NCBI RefSeq assembly: GCF_010548145.1
Contig: NZ_JAAGLN010000019.1
Location: forward strand, 1-51,523
Length of the DNA stretch: 51,523 nucleotides
Reading direction: 5' to 3'
Source: Streptomyces sp. SID10853
GTDB taxonomy: Bacteria > Actinomycetota > Actinomycetes > Streptomycetales > Streptomycetaceae
The notes under the pieces were generated by a model. That model saw only the letters and a list, made by a program, of their open reading frames with translations, was not told the origin of the DNA and ran no database searches. The position numbers were made by a program, and so were the translations under genes. Shown piece by piece: positions 50,300 to 51,523 of this stretch. Every line of letters starts with the position of its first letter. The stretch's first letter is position 1.

Positions 50300-51037
50300 A
50301 TGGCCTTCTGGGACAGTCTCCGACGGGACAAGTCGCCGCACTTCGATTCGGGAAGCTCGGCGTCCAACGCGATCGAGCTGACCAAGCGGCACCCGATGGT
50401 CTCCCTGACCAAACAGGGCGCGACCACCGGAAATCTGCGGGTGAACCTGTCCTGGCGGATGCGGTCGTCGGACTTCGGCGGCAGCACGCGGCAGCGCGGA
50501 AGTCTGCTGCGCCATCCGTCCAAGATGTTCCAGCCGGACGTCGTCCAGGCGCACACCCAGGGTGTCGTCAACGTCGACCTCGACCTGGGCTGCCTCTACG
50601 AGCTGGAGGACGGCACCAAGGGTGTGGTGCAGCCGCTGGGGAACTTCCTGGGCGGGCTCAACGAATCGCCGTACGTACAGCTCAGCGGTGACGACCGGTT
50701 CGGCTCACCGTCCGGCGAGACGCTCTACGTCAATCTGGACCACCGGGACGAGATCAAACGGCTGCTGGTCTTCGTCTACATCTACGACCAGACCCCTGCC
50801 TTCGACCGTACGCACGCCGTGGTGACGCTCTACCCGAGCAACGGCCCGCGGATCGAGATCCAGCTGGACGAGCGTCATCCGCAGGCCCGCTCGTGTGCGG
50901 TCTTCGCCATCGACAAGGTCAAGGGCGACATGGTGGTGCGCCGCGAGGTGAAGTTCGTGTACGGCTTCCAGGCCGAGCTGGACCGGCTGTACGGCTGGGG
51001 GCTCCAGTGGGGCCGGGGCTACAAGACCAAGATCTAG
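50300..51037 (+). CDS. TerA-like tellurium resistance protein
   Basis: A 245-residue protein starting MAFWDSLRRDKSPHFDSGSS. The C-terminal three quarters have a TerD-like fold (GVVNVDLDLGCLYELEDGTK, KRLLVFVYIYDQTPAFDRTH, RREVKFVYGFQAELDRLYGW), a form that resembles TerA. It lacks the GEGEGDDE loop seen in the TerD copies. A 168-base leader between 50132 and 50299 holds a GT-rich stretch (GCGTGTCTGCGCGCG-like, 50200-50245) and no gene. Confidence 0.87.
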   Translation: MAFWDSLRRDKSPHFDSGSSASNAIELTKRHPMVSLTKQGATTGNLRVNLSWRMRSSDFGGSTRQRGSLLRHPSKMFQPDVVQAHTQGVVNVDLDLGCLYELEDGTKGVVQPLGNFLGGLNESPYVQLSGDDRFGSPSGETLYVNLDHRDEIKRLLVFVYIYDQTPAFDRTHAVVTLYPSNGPRIEIQLDERHPQARSCAVFAIDKVKGDMVVRREVKFVYGFQAELDRLYGWGLQWGRGYKTKI

Positions 51038-51094
51038 ACGGCGCCGAACGGACACGGCGGTGACGTGTGCCGCCGCCCGGGAGGTGCGGTCCCC

Positions 51095-51283
51095 CGTGCA
51101 GCAACTGCGGTCGCTCGTGCAGCAACTGCGGTCGCCTGCGCGGGAGCTGCGGTCGCTCGTGCGGCAACCGTGGTCGCCTGCGCGGGAACTGTGGTCGCTC
51201 GTGCGGCAACCGTGGTCGCCTGCGCGGGAACTGCGGTCGCTCGGGCAGGGGCCGCGGTCACCTCGGCAGGAACTGCGGTCCCA
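51095..51283. repeat. Nine-unit 21-bp tandem repeat
   Basis: Nine consecutive 21-base units can be aligned from 51095; odd and even units fall into two alternating types (CGTGCGGCAACCGTGGTCGC and TGCGCGGGAACTGTGGTCGC like). Twenty-one bases are seven codons. Units 8 and 9 lie inside the 3' end of the minus-strand gene that stops at 51258, and the remaining units continue past its stop codon in the same frame. Confidence 0.9.
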
Positions 51284-51523
51284 TCGGCGGGAGCCGGAAG
51301 TACGGGTCGGGTGCGGGCGCCGCGGCCGCGGCCGGCTGCGGATAGCCGCTCCGCTGCGCTCCGCCTCGGCCCCCTTCGCTGTTTCCGGATGCCGAGCGGG
51401 CGGGCTCCGCCGCGGGCTGGGCCGGGACCGCCTGAGGGTAGCCGTAGCCGGGGGGCGGTGACTGCGGGGGCGGCGGAAAACCGGCGGGCGCCGCCGGGAC
51501 CGTGGGGCCTGTCGCGCCCGGAG
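51258..51523 (-). CDS. Proline/glutamine-rich C-terminal end of an unknown protein, 5'-truncated by window
   Basis: The minus frame is open from the window edge to TGA at 51260-51258, giving 87 residues, with no start codon visible. It is rich in Pro, Ala and Gly with tyrosine-proline-glutamine motifs (PPPGYGYPQ, SGYPQPAAAAAP) and ends GPQFLPR. Such tails occur on the cytoplasmic ends of Streptomyces membrane and TerD-associated proteins, but the domain that identifies the gene lies outside the window. Its end is formed by the 21-bp repeat. Confidence 0.7.
   Translation of the reverse strand, partial: PGATGPTVPAAPAGFPPPPQSPPPGYGYPQAVPAQPAAEPARSASGNSEGGRGGAQRSGYPQPAAAAAPAPDPYFRLPPMGPQFLPR

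Overview
The window is high-GC DNA with dense, short-spaced genes, many GTG starts and few AT-rich stretches outside regulatory sites. The gene content (FasR next to fabD-fabH-acpP-fabF, a homodimeric AceE, DUF3052, AhpE, tandem TerD genes, a regulator/DUF397/ATPase triad) points to a Streptomyces chromosome; the species cannot be told from sequence alone. No rRNA, tRNA, CRISPR array, transposase or phage gene was seen.

Layout. 1-7.0 kb: the end of a molybdate-type ABC ATPase, an MFS pump divergent from a MarR regulator with a perfect 26-base-arm operator, a TetR/small membrane protein pair controlled by two copies of the same promoter-operator, a secreted propeller-type lipoprotein and an MFS exporter. 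7.0-9.5 kb: an MreB-like actin homologue and a GAF sensor kinase, both of which have lost key nucleotide-site residues. 9.7-15.1 kb: MarR, a medium-chain reductase, Ohr, IclR, an EI24 membrane protein and TetR. 15.2-19.7 kb: a GH3 beta-glucosidase divergent from that TetR, then aldose 1-epimerase and an SGNH lipoprotein hydrolase. 20.0-26.5 kb: DUF3145, a hydroxyisobutyrate-type dehydrogenase, and the fatty acid synthesis operon (fasR, fabD, fabH, acpP, fabF; minus strand).

26.5-43.1 kb is an accessory stretch built from regulator-target pairs (HxlR/azoreductase, MFS/TetR, TetR/carboxylesterase, MerR/aldo-keto reductase, TetR/14-helix MFS), the HTH/DUF397/ATPase triad, and single genes (pirin, serine hydrolase, GNAT, DUF4429, DUF1023, I36 inhibitor). 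It lies between fasR and aceE. 43.2-47.5 kb is the core block aceE, DUF3052, ahpE. 47.6-51.5 kb is a tellurite-resistance-type cluster (TerD, TerD, DUF475/TerC-type membrane protein, TerA-like) followed by a 21-bp tandem repeat array that runs into the tail of a partial minus-strand gene.

Two themes link the regions. First, most accessory genes sit beside a one-component regulator with a visible palindromic operator. Second, several starts (3551, 5695, 40882, probably 2253, 26551 and 39899) lie about 6-9 bases after a TANNNT-like -10 box, so those messages are probably leaderless.
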